Part shown: one piece after another, positions 12,181-23,367 of the stretch
Layout of the letters: every line of letters starts with the position of its first letter
How positions within the stretch are numbered: position 1 is the first letter of the stretch
Origin: Scolanthus callimorphus
Lineage: Eukaryota > Cnidaria > Anthozoa > Actiniaria > Edwardsiidae
Assembly: GCA_033964015.1 (NCBI GenBank)
Contig: CM066916.1
Coordinates: forward strand, 29,901,404 to 29,965,403
DNA length: 64,000 nucleotides
Direction of reading: 5' to 3'
Position numbers and translations under genes: made by a program
The notes under the pieces: generated by a model
Databases searched by the model: none
Seen by the model: the letters and a program-made list of their open reading frames with translations, nothing else
Told to the model about the DNA's origin: nothing

Positions 12181-12505
12181 ATGGCGGCTAGCAGGTTTCC
12201 CGTTGAAGATTTCGACGACATCCTGCGATATCCGGCCACGATTTTGGACTACGAAACTATCTACAACATATCTGTGATCTGTGCAATCAGGCAGCATTGA
12301 CAAACTGGAAACATGTTGCTGGAAAACTTGGTTACGACCAAAAAAGGATCTATGGTGATTTTGCTAACTACGATGGATGTGCCCTGGCGAACGAATGCTC
12401 GTCGATTTCATACAATAAAGCAAGGCGCCATTGGTCAGCTATTGCAAGTTTTCGAAGAGTTGGAACTGTTAACCTGCAAAGATGAAATAGAAACTTTTTT
12501 GAGAA
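12181..12505 (+). CDS. Exon 1 of death-domain gene
   Basis: MAASRFPVEDFDDILRYPA opens the frame. The death-domain helices lie in the other two frames, so breaks fall near 12270 and 12400-12430. It ends GAGAA before a strong GTAAGT donor, and the reading frame then continues cleanly into exon 2. Confidence 0.5.
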
Positions 12506-15500
12506 GTAAGTGAATGTAAATTAAAACTAGGGGGGGGGGGGGGCATAGCGTGAACGGCTACGGGAAATTTGGGTATGCTTTGTGTAAATTTTTAATTGGC
12601 TTCGGTAGTCAACAAATCCTGGACTCTGAATGGTTGAAAACCCCTTTTGCCTGATTTTTTAGCGAAATACTTTCTTGCAGTGCACAAATTTTTTCCCAAT
12701 AGGTCTTCCGGATATTTCCTAGCATTTCATTGGTTCCGGAAAAAAATCGAGTGTGAGCATGACTGAGCAACTACTGTTTCTGTGGCCCTATTGGTTTTCC
12801 CTATAATTCTTAGGCGGAGCGCTACTTATAAATAAGCCCTTGTCAAAGTAATGAAGTACTTAGTATGTACATGGTAACTAGTATATTGTACTACTGCAAC
12901 ATTTGATTTATTAACAGGCAAACAAGAAAAGAACAAAACCCATCCAGTGGAAGACAATGAAAATGACAATCAGGAGGAGGAGGTGTCACTTCATTGCCCA
13001 GTCAGGCTCCAGAGTCAGATTTTGAAGAGAATTTGGACACACTTAAGGGATCCATTGGAAGTCCAGGGGATCTACAGATTTGGCGCAAAAGGGAAGAACA
13101 GCACATGACATCAGAGACTGAAATAATTCCTCAACTCAACAAATGAGAGAGCTGTTTCTGAGAGGCTTTGTAAAAATGGTATGAGTGAGATTCCTGATCT
13201 TAGAGGTCTGCAAGTTTCAACTGAGGTTGATACAAAGGACTCTAGTGATGGAAGGCAGTTAGTAGAATGTGGCACTAATAATCAATGCAAACACAAGAAA
13301 ATTGATTGCAATGATTTCAGCCTTTGAAGACACAGTGCACCCACTACTCCCTTAGCCCCAAGAAAAGAGAGCATGGGGAACTGCATGCATCAGACAAACC
13401 CCACCTTTATTTCATACTTACCATACCCAATTGAAGGGCTATCTCTGTCCCAGGGAACCAGAGTGCATCTAAAATCAAAGGGTTTCCAAAGATCTTCAAG
13501 AGATCAACATCAGAAGACAGTAGCCTAAAGAAAAATAAGAGAAATTGAAATTATTCTATCTGAAAACATTCACATTCCATGAAGAAGAAAAATAAACAGC
13601 GAGTTCAAATGCACCTGAGAAAGATGCCAGGTTTACAGGCTTGCTCTTCGTCAGTGACTACAGACACAGTTGAAGGGTACTATGCAGAAAACAAGGAGAA
13701 GAAGCATGGAATAACTCCCCCCTGAAACTGGACGTCCCCCTAGCTCAAGTTCTGAAGAATCTGGTACACCATGCTCCCAACATCCCTGGGGTATGACACA
13801 GGTACAGTTCATGTTCTCCAGGTAATTTGGGGATGATATACAGGGAGATAGTCCTATCCCTAAGTGTATAAAAATTCACTCCAATGTTTTCTTTAGGAGT
13901 GTCAATAGAGCGGATTTTACATGACTGTCAAGACTTGTTATGTCATTGCTATGCTTTGCATTCTCATTGCTACTCGTTTTTATCATCCATCAAATTCTGT
14001 AGTAAATACTACTTAGTAATTGGTTCGGCTTGCAATGGCTGAGAAAAAAGCCATTTAGGAGCCAGCTTGTGATTTCTCTAGATTCTGATTTGATAGTGAT
14101 TGCTCAAATTGCAATTGTTCATGACAGTCATGTGAAAACCGCTCTATCCGAAGGACATCTGCTATCAAAAGTCGGTTGTTGTAGCTAGAAATTTTTGTCT
14201 GAGGGGGAAAGCCTTGGTCATCCTTTTCTTTTGCTGGTGGGAGGGGGGGAGGGCAAGCAGCTTTTTTCCTACGTGTTGACACTAAAAAATGTACTTCTCT
14301 CATCCCTACAAGAGGATCAGTTAGTGGAAGATTCCAGCTATGTTTATTTAGAAATACACACAAAAGTATCCCTCATGTACCAACATCCAGCATGCACATG
14401 CGTTATGGCTGGAATCACCCATTTCCTATGGATGACGACCTGTTTACTAAAAAAGCAGAAGTATAAAAAGGCAATTTTATTCATGTTTTTTTTATAAGAT
14501 GAATTACAGTGTACATTCTGTGTTACCTCATACTGGAAGTCTTGTTATGCTCACTAGGTACCTCACCCAACACCTGAGAAGATCAGAACTGATCCTTTGA
14601 AGATCTCAAAATTCACACAAGAATGCAATGGATTTCATGTCGATAAAAAGGTTGGTTCCTACTTACATTCTTACTTATCCCAGTTAATGTCTGTGAGACA
14701 CTCTAAAGTGTGTCAGCCTGCATGCTTAGTCTGCCGTAACCATTTCCACTGGTTGTTAGAGGAAAAAGATGTTCAGGGTTCAAAAACGTTGGCTGCCTGT
14801 GATATATAAATCTAAAATATAAATGTAAAAATAGAACAACCACTGGTGAGCCTAACTAATATGCCTTTATACCTACTAAAAATGTGTGGTTCCAGAAAAT
14901 ACTCATCCCCCCCAACAGAAAGGTGTTGAAAAGTGACACCCCCTCCCCTCCCCATATCTAGAATTTCCAAATAAATACAGTATTTGTTTTGTACAGTATT
15001 TGTATGGAAAAGCCCAGGTAAATTGCCCCCCACCCCCTGGAATTTTCCAATGCCCTTCCATTGGGGGGGGGGGGGGTTATGCCATGATATTGCAATGTAG
15101 TCATATCGCACTAGTGGTCTATTGTCAATGCTGCGTTCTGATTGGTTGAGCTAGTAGCAAAACGTGTCGGATTTGAAAGCCGGAAAATGCAAATGACCAG
15201 AACAGAAAACGTTTTTGCAATACAAATTGACCTACTATGTGATTTGACTAAAACAATTACTACTCTCGCCCTCATGGCCTCTGAGTCAATAACCAATTTC
15301 GGTCTTCAGCCTCATGGGCTATTAACAAATTTCCTGAAATACAGAATCTGGAGTTTTGTAAGAAATGCAGCAAATAACGTTTTGCTAAACGTATCATTAT
15401 TTTTCTTTTGTAATCTCATATTTCATTTACCTTTCATGTGCAGAGAAATACGAAATCAATATTCTTCATTATCTGTGCAAGTGATATGCTGGGAAGGTGC

Positions 15501-17578
15501 CTGCAAACATCTACCTTGAATTTGCCAAGAAGGCTACAAGTGCCACATGAGTCAAGTTGATTGTAGAGAATTCCATTCCCATGGAAACCGCTATGTCTAT
15601 GGACAATTTTGTAGTGCTGACTTGTATTCTGTGCGTGTCGAAGATGCTCTTTGAGACTTTTGAAGCCAGCATGCAAGCCCAAACAAAGATGGAAGGGGGT
15701 AAGTCTTCATTTCAGGTTACATTTTTGCTAAGGATATAGCCCCTGTTAGTATAATTACTCCGAAGCGATTCCGTGCGCTGATCGATCGAAACGTTCGTCA
15801 TATTTTGCTGTATTCACCTATAGGACAGATAGGACATTAAAAGCATTGAGGATCGCGCGCGCACTTTATTTCGCGAGAAACTTTTTTTGTCGAAAATCTT
15901 AAAAGTTACTTGAGTAATTATACTAAATGATTAGTCGCCTCAGGCTCCGTAAATATCGGCGAATAGTCACCTCGACTTTGTCTATTCGCCTACTAATGTT
16001 GTTCAAAAGCGATTAATTTAACCCCGAGTTAGGATTTAATCCTGGGTTATCTTCTCTAATCCAGGATTAACTAATCGGGTTAAAATGCTGTTTCTCGAAA
16101 GAAGGTTAAGTCAAAATTAATCCTGGGTTAAGCTAAACCAGAGTCAACTCAATTTAACTCAAGATTAACCGGTAAATCCAGTTGTACTGCACAAAAAACT
16201 AATAAAAACACCTGCTCGTGCTGAATAGTTCTAGAATTTAGCGTAATTAAGTCTTACAAGTTTTTCGCAGTGATCTTTTTATCTTAGATATTTTGCACAA
16301 ACAAAGTAGTTTTTTCGAAAGCCTGGCAATAAGACTTGCGCTGAATGAAGAAGTATTCCTTTTCGAAAACATGATAAATAATTTAGGAAGCCTAGCCTTT
16401 TCATTATTGTCGCTTAGATTTCCTAGCAAATGCTTTCTTCTCTTGGCAAAGTCCATTCGTTCTTAGTAAGTACTAACTTAAATCGACTGTTTCAGTGAAG
16501 AAAAAGAGACGAAAATTGAAAGCTCACATTTTGTTTTGTTGCCGTATGCTGCCACAACACCTATTTAGTATTAAAATCATGTCGAAATCTCACTTTGTTT
16601 GCCAAAAAAATCGACTGATTTTATTCATACAAAACTTATCAATGACATGACTGATTCTCGACTTACAATCTGCAAGAGGACCCTCTGTTTTCGTGTAGTT
16701 TGCCTTGGCTTTCGAGTTTCCAACCCGCCAACTTGTTTTACAGAAGATCCTTCTTCGCCACTTTTTTGGTACGAGAATGCTGGCAACACATAGCTAAATA
16801 TATATAGTTGTCACCACCCGTTGAAGCTACAGTTCCCCTCTTATATTTGCTGCTGGGCGAACGATAAACCAATGAAGAAAGCTATATGTGTGTGTGGTTT
16901 TCTTAGAAACACTGCCAGTCCAAACGGCAATCGTTTTGTGAGAGAATCACGTGGTACTTTGGATTCATGTCATTCTAAATTTGGAAGTGTCACGCAAGGG
17001 ATTATAATAGCTTGTTTTTGTTAATAGAGTAACGTTATAGATCTTGCGATCGGCTGCGATGATTTCGAAAGACTAATTGTTTTTTTAAAGTTTTTTTTCC
17101 CGGCACAGTTATATAATTCTCCACGCACTCTTCAAGTTTAAATGATTTGCAAGCTTTCAAAACAAACAACTTATTTCATTACACTCGATAGCTCGAGGTC
17201 AGACCAAAAAACCTCGGCAAATGTATAAATACATTTCAATAATAATTATGGCCAGTAGTCACGTTGTCCTCTTTTCTAGTGTCATTCTAGTGCTTTATTC
17301 TACCGCTGATAGCCCATTTAAACCTGGATTAGCGATATAAACCACCCCCAAGAGGTGTGTTAAATTTTAACCCTCAATTTGCCGTATTTTAAACCGGATT
17401 AAAGTTAAACCACTTTCTAGCACACCTCTAGCGCGCGTGCTCAAATTTAAACCTGGATTTAAACCTGGATTAAATTTAATCGGCTTTTGAACAACCGGGG
17501 CCAGGTCTAAATATTTATCATTCATATCTTTCAGAGGAGAGAACCCTGCGATTTCGCATCCGATCTTATTTTGGGTGA
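12181..17578 (+). CDS. Death-domain protein, multi-exon, frame-broken
   Basis: I place five exons: 12181-12505, 12918-13801, 14558-14650, 15444-15698 and 17535-17578. The start is ATGGCGGCT in a YY1-like context (AAGATGGCGGC). Exon 1 encodes a death-domain pattern: WKHVAGKLGYDQKRIYGDF, then, after a frame shift, IGQLLQVFEELELLTCKDEI. This resembles the death domains of IRAK/Pelle and MyD88. Exon 1 joins exon 2 in frame through a GTAAGT donor. Exon 2 is acidic, Ser/Thr-rich and Lys-rich, probably disordered. The last exon closes with RTLRFRIRSYFG and a stop. I see no kinase or TIR domain. At least four single-base breaks are needed to read it through. It is either a pseudogene or, as for its neighbours, carries sequencing indels. 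A role in innate immune or apoptotic signalling is inference from the death domain only. Confidence 0.5.
12531..12543. repeat. G homopolymer
   Basis: A run of about 13 G shortly after exon 1 of the death-domain gene, inside its first intron. One of several long G- or C-runs in this window. Confidence 0.7.
12918..13801 (+). CDS. Exon 2 of death-domain gene
   Basis: Follows TTAACAG. The frame begins SKQEKNKTHPVEDNENDNQE and shifts near 12990. One frame stays open over 13136-13326, and the same frame continues to about 13528 with a single TGA. The exon ends ACACAG before GTACAG. Composition (D, E, S, T, K) suggests a flexible linker. Confidence 0.42.
13906..14146. mobile_element. MITE family B, copy 2
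   Basis: Begins AGAGCGGATTTTACATGACTG and ends, inverted, CAGTCATGTGAAAACCGCTCT. It sits in intron 2 of the death-domain gene. Confidence 0.75.
14558..14650 (+). CDS. Exon 3 of death-domain gene
   Basis: Exactly 31 codons between TCACTAG and a GTTGGT donor, with no stop (VPHPTPEKIRTDPLKISKFT and onward). A clean exon in phase 0. Confidence 0.5.
14885..15080. repeat. C/G-run inverted repeat
   Basis: Related to the pair at 6715-7065: TGTGGTTCCAGAAAATACTC, a C-run, GAATTTCCA, and later GGAATTTTCC with a G-run of about 16. Lies in intron 3 of the death-domain gene. Confidence 0.5.
15099..15249. mobile_element. MITE family C, copy 1
   Basis: AGTCATATCGCACTAGTGGTC at the left and GACCTACTATGTGATTTGACT at the right. 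It matches, in opposite orientation, the element at 61448-61629 (both hold GTCAATGCTGCGTTCTGATT or its reverse complement). 151 bp, no coding capacity. Confidence 0.7.
15444..15698 (+). CDS. Exon 4 of death-domain gene (frame broken)
   Basis: Acceptor ATGTGCAG. Phase 0 reads RNTKSIFFIICASDMLGRCL to a stop near 15553. A second frame (LIVENSIPMETAMSMDNFVV) then stays open to MEGG at a GGTAAGT donor. Its phase matches the next exon, so a one-base break around 15550 is the simplest reading. Confidence 0.4.
16005..16165. repeat. Inverted repeat, TTGTTCAAAAGCG family
   Basis: GTTGTTCAAAAGCGATTAAT followed by repeated TTAATCCTGGGTTA and its inverse (AATCCAGGATTAAC). Similar sequences are at 11206-11322 and 17320-17500. 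In the last intron of the death-domain gene. Confidence 0.5.
16166..17319. other. Intronic sequence, nothing recognised
   Basis: Between exon 4 and the last exon of the death-domain gene. Short open frames at 16247-16456, 16599-16793 and 16821-17024 carry no recognisable motif. Confidence 0.4.
17320..17500. repeat. Inverted repeat, TTGAACAACCGGG family
   Basis: TTTAAACCTGGATTAGCG at the left, AAACCTGGATTAAATTTAAT and TTGAACAACCGGGGCC at the right. Same family as 16005-16165. Confidence 0.5.
17535..17578 (+). CDS. Last visible exon of death-domain gene
   Basis: Acceptor TATCTTTCAG. Two bases complete the codon left by the previous exon. Twelve more codons follow this joint before GAG...FG and the TGA stop at 17576-17578. 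An assembly gap begins 56 bases later, so an alternative continuation cannot be excluded. Confidence 0.35.
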
Positions 17579-17634
17579 CCTTGGAAGCAAAGGATGCAAC
17601 GAGAACGGAAAGTTTATGACGATCTTGCCGCTTG

Positions 17635-17734
17635 NNNNNNNNNNNNNNNNNNNNNNNNNNNNNNNNNNNNNNNNNNNNNNNNNNNNNNNNNNNNNNNNNN
17701 NNNNNNNNNNNNNNNNNNNNNNNNNNNNNNNNNN
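17635..17734. other. Assembly gap of 100 N
   Basis: Exactly 100 ambiguous bases, the usual placeholder for a scaffold gap of unknown size. Sequence on either side may not be contiguous in the genome. Confidence 0.95.
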
Positions 17735-17871
17735 CCTACGCCTCCAAAACAATTTCATCACAGATAAATCACCTCAAGATACGGCAAAAAATAACGTCTG
17801 GTACGAGACTGACAGTCATACGAAATCTGCTGATACTCGCTGCGCACCGTATTAAATTTTCCACTTATATT

Positions 17872-18193
17872 ATATAAACACCAATGAAATACCAGGTGAT
17901 CTCCCGCGCGAAAACGTGATATCTTCACACGTGAAAATATCATGTTATTTTCACATGTGAGAATATCACACTTGCCTTTGCTGAATGCTCGATTTTTAAG
18001 CTTAACTCAAATAAAATTTGAATTTGGTATTTCATTGATGTTTATATAATAAACAGAACATTACATGACCGCTTGGAGATACGATTTTATCTTCTCGTGT
18101 TTAAAATTTATCTCACTCGTTCGCTGCGCTCACTCGTGAGATAAATTTTCAACACTCGAAGATAAAATTTGTATCTCCGCGCGGCCATGTAAT
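17872..18193. mobile_element. Two abutting palindromic MITEs
   Basis: 17872-18050: ATATAAACACCAATGAAATACC is mirrored by TTGGTATTTCATTGATGTTT. 18059-18193: CATTACATGACCGC, GAGATACGATTTTATCTTC, CTCACTCG and then the inverse ending GCGGCCATGTAATAT. Arms are about 60 bases. No coding capacity. Confidence 0.7.
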
Positions 18194-18823
18194 ATCCTCT
18201 ATATATCTTCATACTCAAGAAAAAAATACAGGGCCAGACATCACCCATATGGTCGCCAATGGCGACTAGATTTAGGCTTTGGTGAACAAAAAGTTCAACC
18301 TAGTCGCCAATTGCGACTTACCTTTATAATCTGTAAAATTAAAAAATACTCTTCTCGAAATTAGCTGCCTGCAGCATTGATTCGGGAGAAAAGGGCTTTC
18401 TTTTGGCTTCGCTTGAACTTCCGCCAACTACAAAGGAAGGGCATCATTTTCAGTGTTTTTTTTTTCTTGTTTCGTTTCGGTATGTTTTTATTGTAAAGAT
18501 GGCGACCTGATTTCTATTCTGGCGACCAAACCTCATTATTTGGCGACTAATTTTTTATTTTACCCTACGCGCCAATGTATCAAGTTGAACATTGTGTATC
18601 CACCCAAAGGATCCTCACACGATTTGACTTGGTGGCACAAGATGTAAACACAGTTAGCCGATTTGGACATTCGACTTCCTCAAAAATAAAGGCGTCGTGT
18701 AAAATACTTCAAATGTTCTCCTATTTTTTAAACCATTTCAACTGGCTTGAAAATTGTTGAGTCTCTACTGAGCATAGCTGAACACTTTGCGCGAAAAAAC
18801 AAGGAAATGTAAAATGAACGAGT
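18194..18823. repeat. GGTCGCCAATGGCGAC-type repeats
   Basis: ATGGTCGCCAATGGCGACTAG, TAGTCGCCAATTGCGACTTA and later GGCGACCAAAC and GGCGACTAA motifs form a degenerate inverted repeat over 18250-18560. No gene recognised. Confidence 0.4.
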
Positions 18824-19099
18824 TTACACTGTTTCAGGTACACGCGACCCAGCTCGTTTCAAAACATCGAGAGAGCTTTTGCCTGTGTAGTCATGAAACC
18901 ATGTTAGCCAATCAGATCCTTGCCTAGTTTCGCCTAGTGCTGGCTTCTGTCGCGACATGTCTCGCAGGAGCCAATCGAATGCCTGAGTAAGGATATGATT
19001 GGCTCACACGACACGATTGCATTGATGGACAGCACAGAACCCCCACTGCCAAACTCTGGCGGCAACGGCGAAGTCGCGTGTTACCTGAAACAGCTGTAA
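18824..19099. mobile_element. MITE family A, copy 2
   Basis: Same ends and interior as 2795-3070 with several small deletions (for example the GTGCAGTGAATTGGC segment is shortened). Right end CGTGTTACCTGAAACAGCTG is exact. Confidence 0.8.
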
Positions 19100-20596
19100 C
19101 TGATTTGACCCCAGGACCAAAAAGCAGGGCGCTCTCTCTGATTCTGTCTTTCCAAACGCGAAAATGCTATTTTATGCACCTAATTCAATAAACGTTGCTT
19201 TGGGAATTGTTCATTGAAGCGCGGAATACAATGCGATTCTTTGCTTGAAATGACCATACAACAACTTCACTATAAACAACTTTTCCTGAAATAGGGAGGC
19301 ACAAAATTCCTCAACTAGTCTCGCAACATCGTTGCGTTGTAAGTTTTGGATCGATGTTGCGCATTTTCATCTCGCGCTACAACTTGGTCACGCAACAAAA
19401 AACATTTGTTTTGAATTTGTAAAAACTTGTAGCGCGGGTCTACTTTGAGCCGCAAATTATGGCTTTGTTGCTCGTTTTTCATCAAACAAACAGCTTGTCG
19501 CGCAACGTTTTGTCTACAATTCAAGTTGATTAGTCAGTTGAAATGCGGTGCTTTTAAGGGCAATCCGCTCGTCACCTCGCGGTGGAGGCCCTCAAATGAT
19601 GTCAGCAGAGCCTCCCCTGCGAGGCGACGAGCTGTGGATCTCTGGGTACGAGAATGCCTTGTTTATCGTATGTGTGATCATCAAAAACAAAATGTTGCGC
19701 GACAAGTTGTGGATTTGATGAAAAACGAGCAACAAATAACTAGACTTGCGTCACTTGGCTGTACAGATATGTTATATTGTTATTCTTAATAACATTTATT
19801 ATCCTTGTAATATTCTCTACCGTAAGGATGCACATGGAATGCATAATTGCATAAATATAAAATAAAAAAGATCTTAGTAGAATAGCAGCGTTTGTAAATG
19901 TGTGATACAGCGTTTGTTGGTAAGAAAACAATAAAATTAGCAGTTTTAACTCAGTAGTTTTAAGATAAACACGTCTGCAGTTCAATTTCTTACTGTCACT
20001 GAACGGAACAGAACAGATGCTGTAATAATTATTACACCTGCCAACCTCCAACCTGCTCCAAGCTCTCATGGGGGGGGGGGGGGGGGTGATAGTGTCCTCA
20101 AATCCGTCGATCCGTTCAATTTTTCATGAAAATCCGCCGATCCACACAAATTTTCGCCTAAATCCGAATCCGCAACGTTTGACTTATGGAAACAATTGAT
20201 AATTTAAAAAATACATTTCACCGCATCGCTATATACACGAACATCTCTTACTGAGGGACGTGTCATTATTTAGCAGGGTTTTCGTGATCCCCCGTCCCCT
20301 ATTTGACCTAGTAGAAGACATTTTACAGAAAGAGGGGTTACATTTTTTTTTCTTTCGTTGCGCGCGAAGCGCGCCCACATTTTGATAAACGCATTTCATC
20401 AAGCCTCAGAGAAAGGGTAGATACCTCAACTATGTATGAAAGCTCCTATTGATGGGCTCCTGAGCCTATAGGATAAGTTATTCATGCGCGCCGAAAATTT
20501 ATTTATGACGAAATTATTATTATTCTCATGTGCGTGAAGCGCGGCCCAAATGACGACTTTCTATACTTGTAACGTCGAACTCACGCTTACTACCAT
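19100..20596. other. Repeat-rich gene-free interval
   Basis: 19315-19740 holds an inverted pair: TTGTTGCTCGTTTTTCATCA near 19465 against GATGAAAAACGAGCAACAAA near 19720, flanking AGAGCCTCCCCTGCGAGGCG, a fragment also present near 48950. A G-run of 17 lies at 20071-20087. No exon recognised. Confidence 0.45.
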
Positions 20597-20816
20597 TTTA
20601 GTTCAACCCTAAAGCGTGGCGATTTTTTTCGCGTAGGTTTACGTTTCAAACGTGCACACTTTGTCGAGATGTTGTCGCGTTTCTCGCTCGCTGTTTGGCT
20701 GCTGTTTTGACCGTTATTTTTCAGTCAATCAGCGAGCAAGAAACGCGACAACTTCACGACAAAACATGCACGTTTGAAATGAAACCTACGCAAAATGGTC
20801 AAGCTTCAGGGTTAAA
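20597..20816. mobile_element. Palindromic MITE
   Basis: Left arm holds TTAGTTCAACCCTAAAGCG, GCGTAGGTTT, GTGCACACTTTGTCG and GTTGTCGCGTTTCTCGCTCG; the right arm has their complements in reverse order (CGAGCAAGAAACGCGACAAC ... AAACCTACGC ... AGGGTTAAAC). Confidence 0.7.
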
Positions 20817-21641
20817 CGAAATTTCACTCGCTCCTCCTTGAATCTCTGAATGAAAAACTTTTAGTAAGGGTGACACTAGACATATAACAGTGATTACATG
20901 ACAGGCCTGACTCATGGGGTTTAGAACCGAGGAGAATGTTTGGGTGGAATGTTTTCTGATCAGGTATTTAGGTTGGAAATTTGAGCTTCCAGATGGTCAT
21001 CCCTACCATTTTGACCTTCAAGTACCCCAACGACTTAAGATATAGACACCAAATTTTCTGTGTCGTTAGAAAATGATAACACCTAAAAATGTTTTTCTTT
21101 TAGTTGAAAAATATTTTATGATAAATTTTGCTGCCACAAATTGCAAAAAAAATGTGACTTTCAACTTCGCAACCTAATATTTTTGTAAAGCTATCGAAAA
21201 TCGCTCACACGGTTTTTGCAGTTCATTTCTCCGAGACTAAAATCCGACAAAGTGTGAAATTGTGCAACAAAACACTAATGTCTGGAGCTTGTCAAGTAAA
21301 CAAGGTAGTTTTTAATTTGGATTTTTGAAGAAAAGCTACCCCGTTCAATTTTTTTTGCACCCAAATGAGACCCCGTTCTAAGAGAAATTAATGATACCTG
21401 TAAATCAAAATTGTTGTTGTATACATGTTACGGGTTTTATCTGTAATAGAATGTTAGCGCCTTTGAATTCTTATATTTAATAAAACAATACATGCTTCCT
21501 TGAAGATTTTACTTGTGGGTGTCTTTTATTATCATACCCCGTTCTAGAGGACGGTTCCTAAACGATACCCTTTCTGGAGGAACGAAATCGGGACCCCGTT
21601 TGGCGGCACATACCAGTATAGCTCTTGTAAGGGAGTACCCC

Positions 21642-21642
<1 letters not shown>

Positions 21643-21673
<31 letters not shown>
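21643..21673. repeat. C homopolymer, 31 bases (one T near start excluded)
   Basis: CCCC run from 21643 to 21673. Together with the G-run at 22377 it brackets the last exon of POLR1F. Confidence 0.8.
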
Positions 21674-21675
<2 letters not shown>

Positions 21676-21747
21676 GAAAGAGACCTTAATGTGGAAGATC
21701 TACAGATTCTAACGAAATCTTACATAGGGACAAATAAAACATGCATT

Positions 21748-21753
21748 TTATTA
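21748..21753 (-). terminator. POLR1F poly(A) signal
   Basis: AATAAA on the minus strand, 14 bases beyond the stop codon at 21767. Confidence 0.55.
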
Positions 21754-21766
21754 TAATATAATTATG

Positions 21767-22019
21767 TTACATTGTTTTCAGTTTGTTTTTCTTTTTCTTG
21801 TGTTCTTTCTTCTCATTTTTCACTGGTATTGTTGATGAAGCCTCTTTATTGTTATTTAGTGACACAATATCAGAATCACTATGTAGTTTCTTTTTCTTCT
21901 TGGGGGTTGCTTGATCCTCCACTTTACTGTGTTCTGATTTATGTTTAAGCTTTTTCTCTGGTGTTTTATGAGAGCCCTTGCCATTTTGAGGATGAGTTTG
22001 TGAAGGCTTGTGAGAACTT
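21767..22019 (-). CDS. POLR1F: POLR1F exon 2
   Basis: Polypyrimidine stretch and TTAACAG acceptor. The frame is uninterrupted and encodes a Lys/Ser-rich tail with two poly-Lys blocks, then a stop. Likely a nucleolar-localising, disordered tail. Confidence 0.8.
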
Positions 22020-23367
22020 CTGTTAACAAGAAACAAAAACAAATGATGGGTTCTGTACTGTAGGGGGTACAGTGGAGTGATAAATGTGTTTAACATCCCT
22101 TCTATCATACAGGCCCACAGCCAGCATGAGGTGAGCAAGGCACTCGCATTGGTAAAAGTTTGTGTTAATGATAAACTAGCAGTTTACTTCCTGCTTCATA
22201 ACTGGAAAACATTGTATAATGATTTATTTCTGGAAATCTGGCTCACTCTGCCTTGCTAACGATTTTTATCTGGCTATGGGCCTGTCATAACAATTTTTGG
22301 ATGCTCTCCATTTTGAAAGATGGTCAATGATGGTCACCATATATGGAACGCCATAATGCGTTGTGTGTGTGTGTGCGGGGGGGGGGGGGGGGGGGGGGGG
22401 GGGGGTGGGGGGGCACAGCCACCCCTTTCTCGGGAGATTTTCCCGTGCATTTACTGTATTTCATGAAGGAAACTTGCAAACTTTCATCCCATGTTTTCAC
22501 TATCCCCCTTTCTGAAATTCCTGGATCTGTCCCTGCAAATTCCTGTGAATCTGCAATGACACTTGCAGATTCACTCAAGTGAATTACTCAAGTGACTTTT
22601 ATTATTTTTGACAACAAATTCATGTTTAGGGGTATTTTTTTCGTAATAAAGTGTGTGATCCCCAATGCTTTCAATGTTAAATTCACCTATAGGTGAAAAT
22701 AGCAAAATATGACAAACATCTCTACCAATCAGCTTGCTGAATCGCTTGAGTAATTAACTTTTACTAATTTCAAATATGGACTGTTGGCAACCTGAAAGGT
22801 AGGAGAGTGGAACACAATATTTTAATGTTATTCTGACCTTTTAACTAGTTTAGCATCCAAAGCCCAGATATCGACAAGACCCCCATAACAGCCTCTACAC
22901 CAACCACACGAAATGCAAACTCGCTCCCCATTGACAAATTGCTGTACAGGCCATTAGCAGTTCGAGTCTTGGGTATTGCAGCGTTAAAAACATCCATGAA
23001 CCAAACAACCAATATGATCAAATCCAAATTTGTTCACTACACCAATTAATTTACTGTCCATCTCAGGCTTGAAAACAATGTACTCCACTCTGACATCAAG
23101 TGCAGAAAAGGGCTTTCGTCAACCAAATTCCCTCGTTTGCAAAAGTTCTATTTTGTCGTACGCCACTATCACTGCTTCGAGTTTGTCGCAAAATTTCATC
23201 AATTTCTTGTCGAGTTCATCCACAATTCCCTCTTTTAATCGTCCAATATAGCTCGGGGGTAAGCATAGGTGCTCAGTGCACTGCATTTTTACGAAGCAAG
23301 AGTGTTTTTCGCCGCATTTTCTTCTTGCTTCTGCGAGTGTTAGTGTGCTTCGAACGTCGGCCGCCAT
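21767..23367 (-). CDS. POLR1F: RNA polymerase I subunit RPA43
   Basis: Two exons on the minus strand: 23367-22838 and 22019-21767. The protein is the RPA43 stalk subunit of RNA polymerase I, which docks the initiation factor RRN3 and acts in the nucleolus on rDNA. Visible family features: CLPPSYIGRLKEGIVDELDK and VAYDKIEL in the N-terminal stalk domain; then IGVVNKFGFDHIGCLVHGCF, NAAIPK, MGSEFAFRV and LSISG of the OB-like domain. The C-terminal tail is very Lys-rich (KKKKK, KKKKNKLK), as in vertebrate RPA43. The splice AG|A joins in phase (LVKR-SSHK). At least four one-base shifts interrupt exon 1: near the REFG codons (about 23120), before DVRVEY (about 23097), after GCF in a T-run (about 22986), and in a GGG run after LSISG (about 22868). 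In an essential gene these look like sequencing errors. The alternative start is 15 bases upstream (23382). Head-to-head neighbour: TWNK. Confidence 0.85.
22020..22837 (-). other. POLR1F intron with long G-run
   Basis: GT-AG intron of 818 bp. It contains (GT)n followed by a G-run of 29 bases (22377-22405), in a GAGG...CCCCTTTCTGAAATTCC inverted repeat of the type seen at 24240-24363. No exon recognised. Confidence 0.5.
22838..23367 (-). CDS. POLR1F: POLR1F exon 1
   Basis: Starts MAADVRSTLTLAEARRKCGE in an AAAATGGCGGCC context and ends at AAAAG before GTCAGA. It carries almost all of the conserved RPA43 stalk and OB-like regions, spread over three frames by small indels. Confidence 0.8.

Larger units (their letters stand above)
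20817..21766. other. 3' flank of POLR1F, nothing coding
   Basis: Non-coding sequence. ACCCCGTTCTAAGAG, ACCCCGTTCTAGAG and GACCCCGTTTGG recur, suggesting an old inverted or tandem repeat around 21360-21600. Confidence 0.4.
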
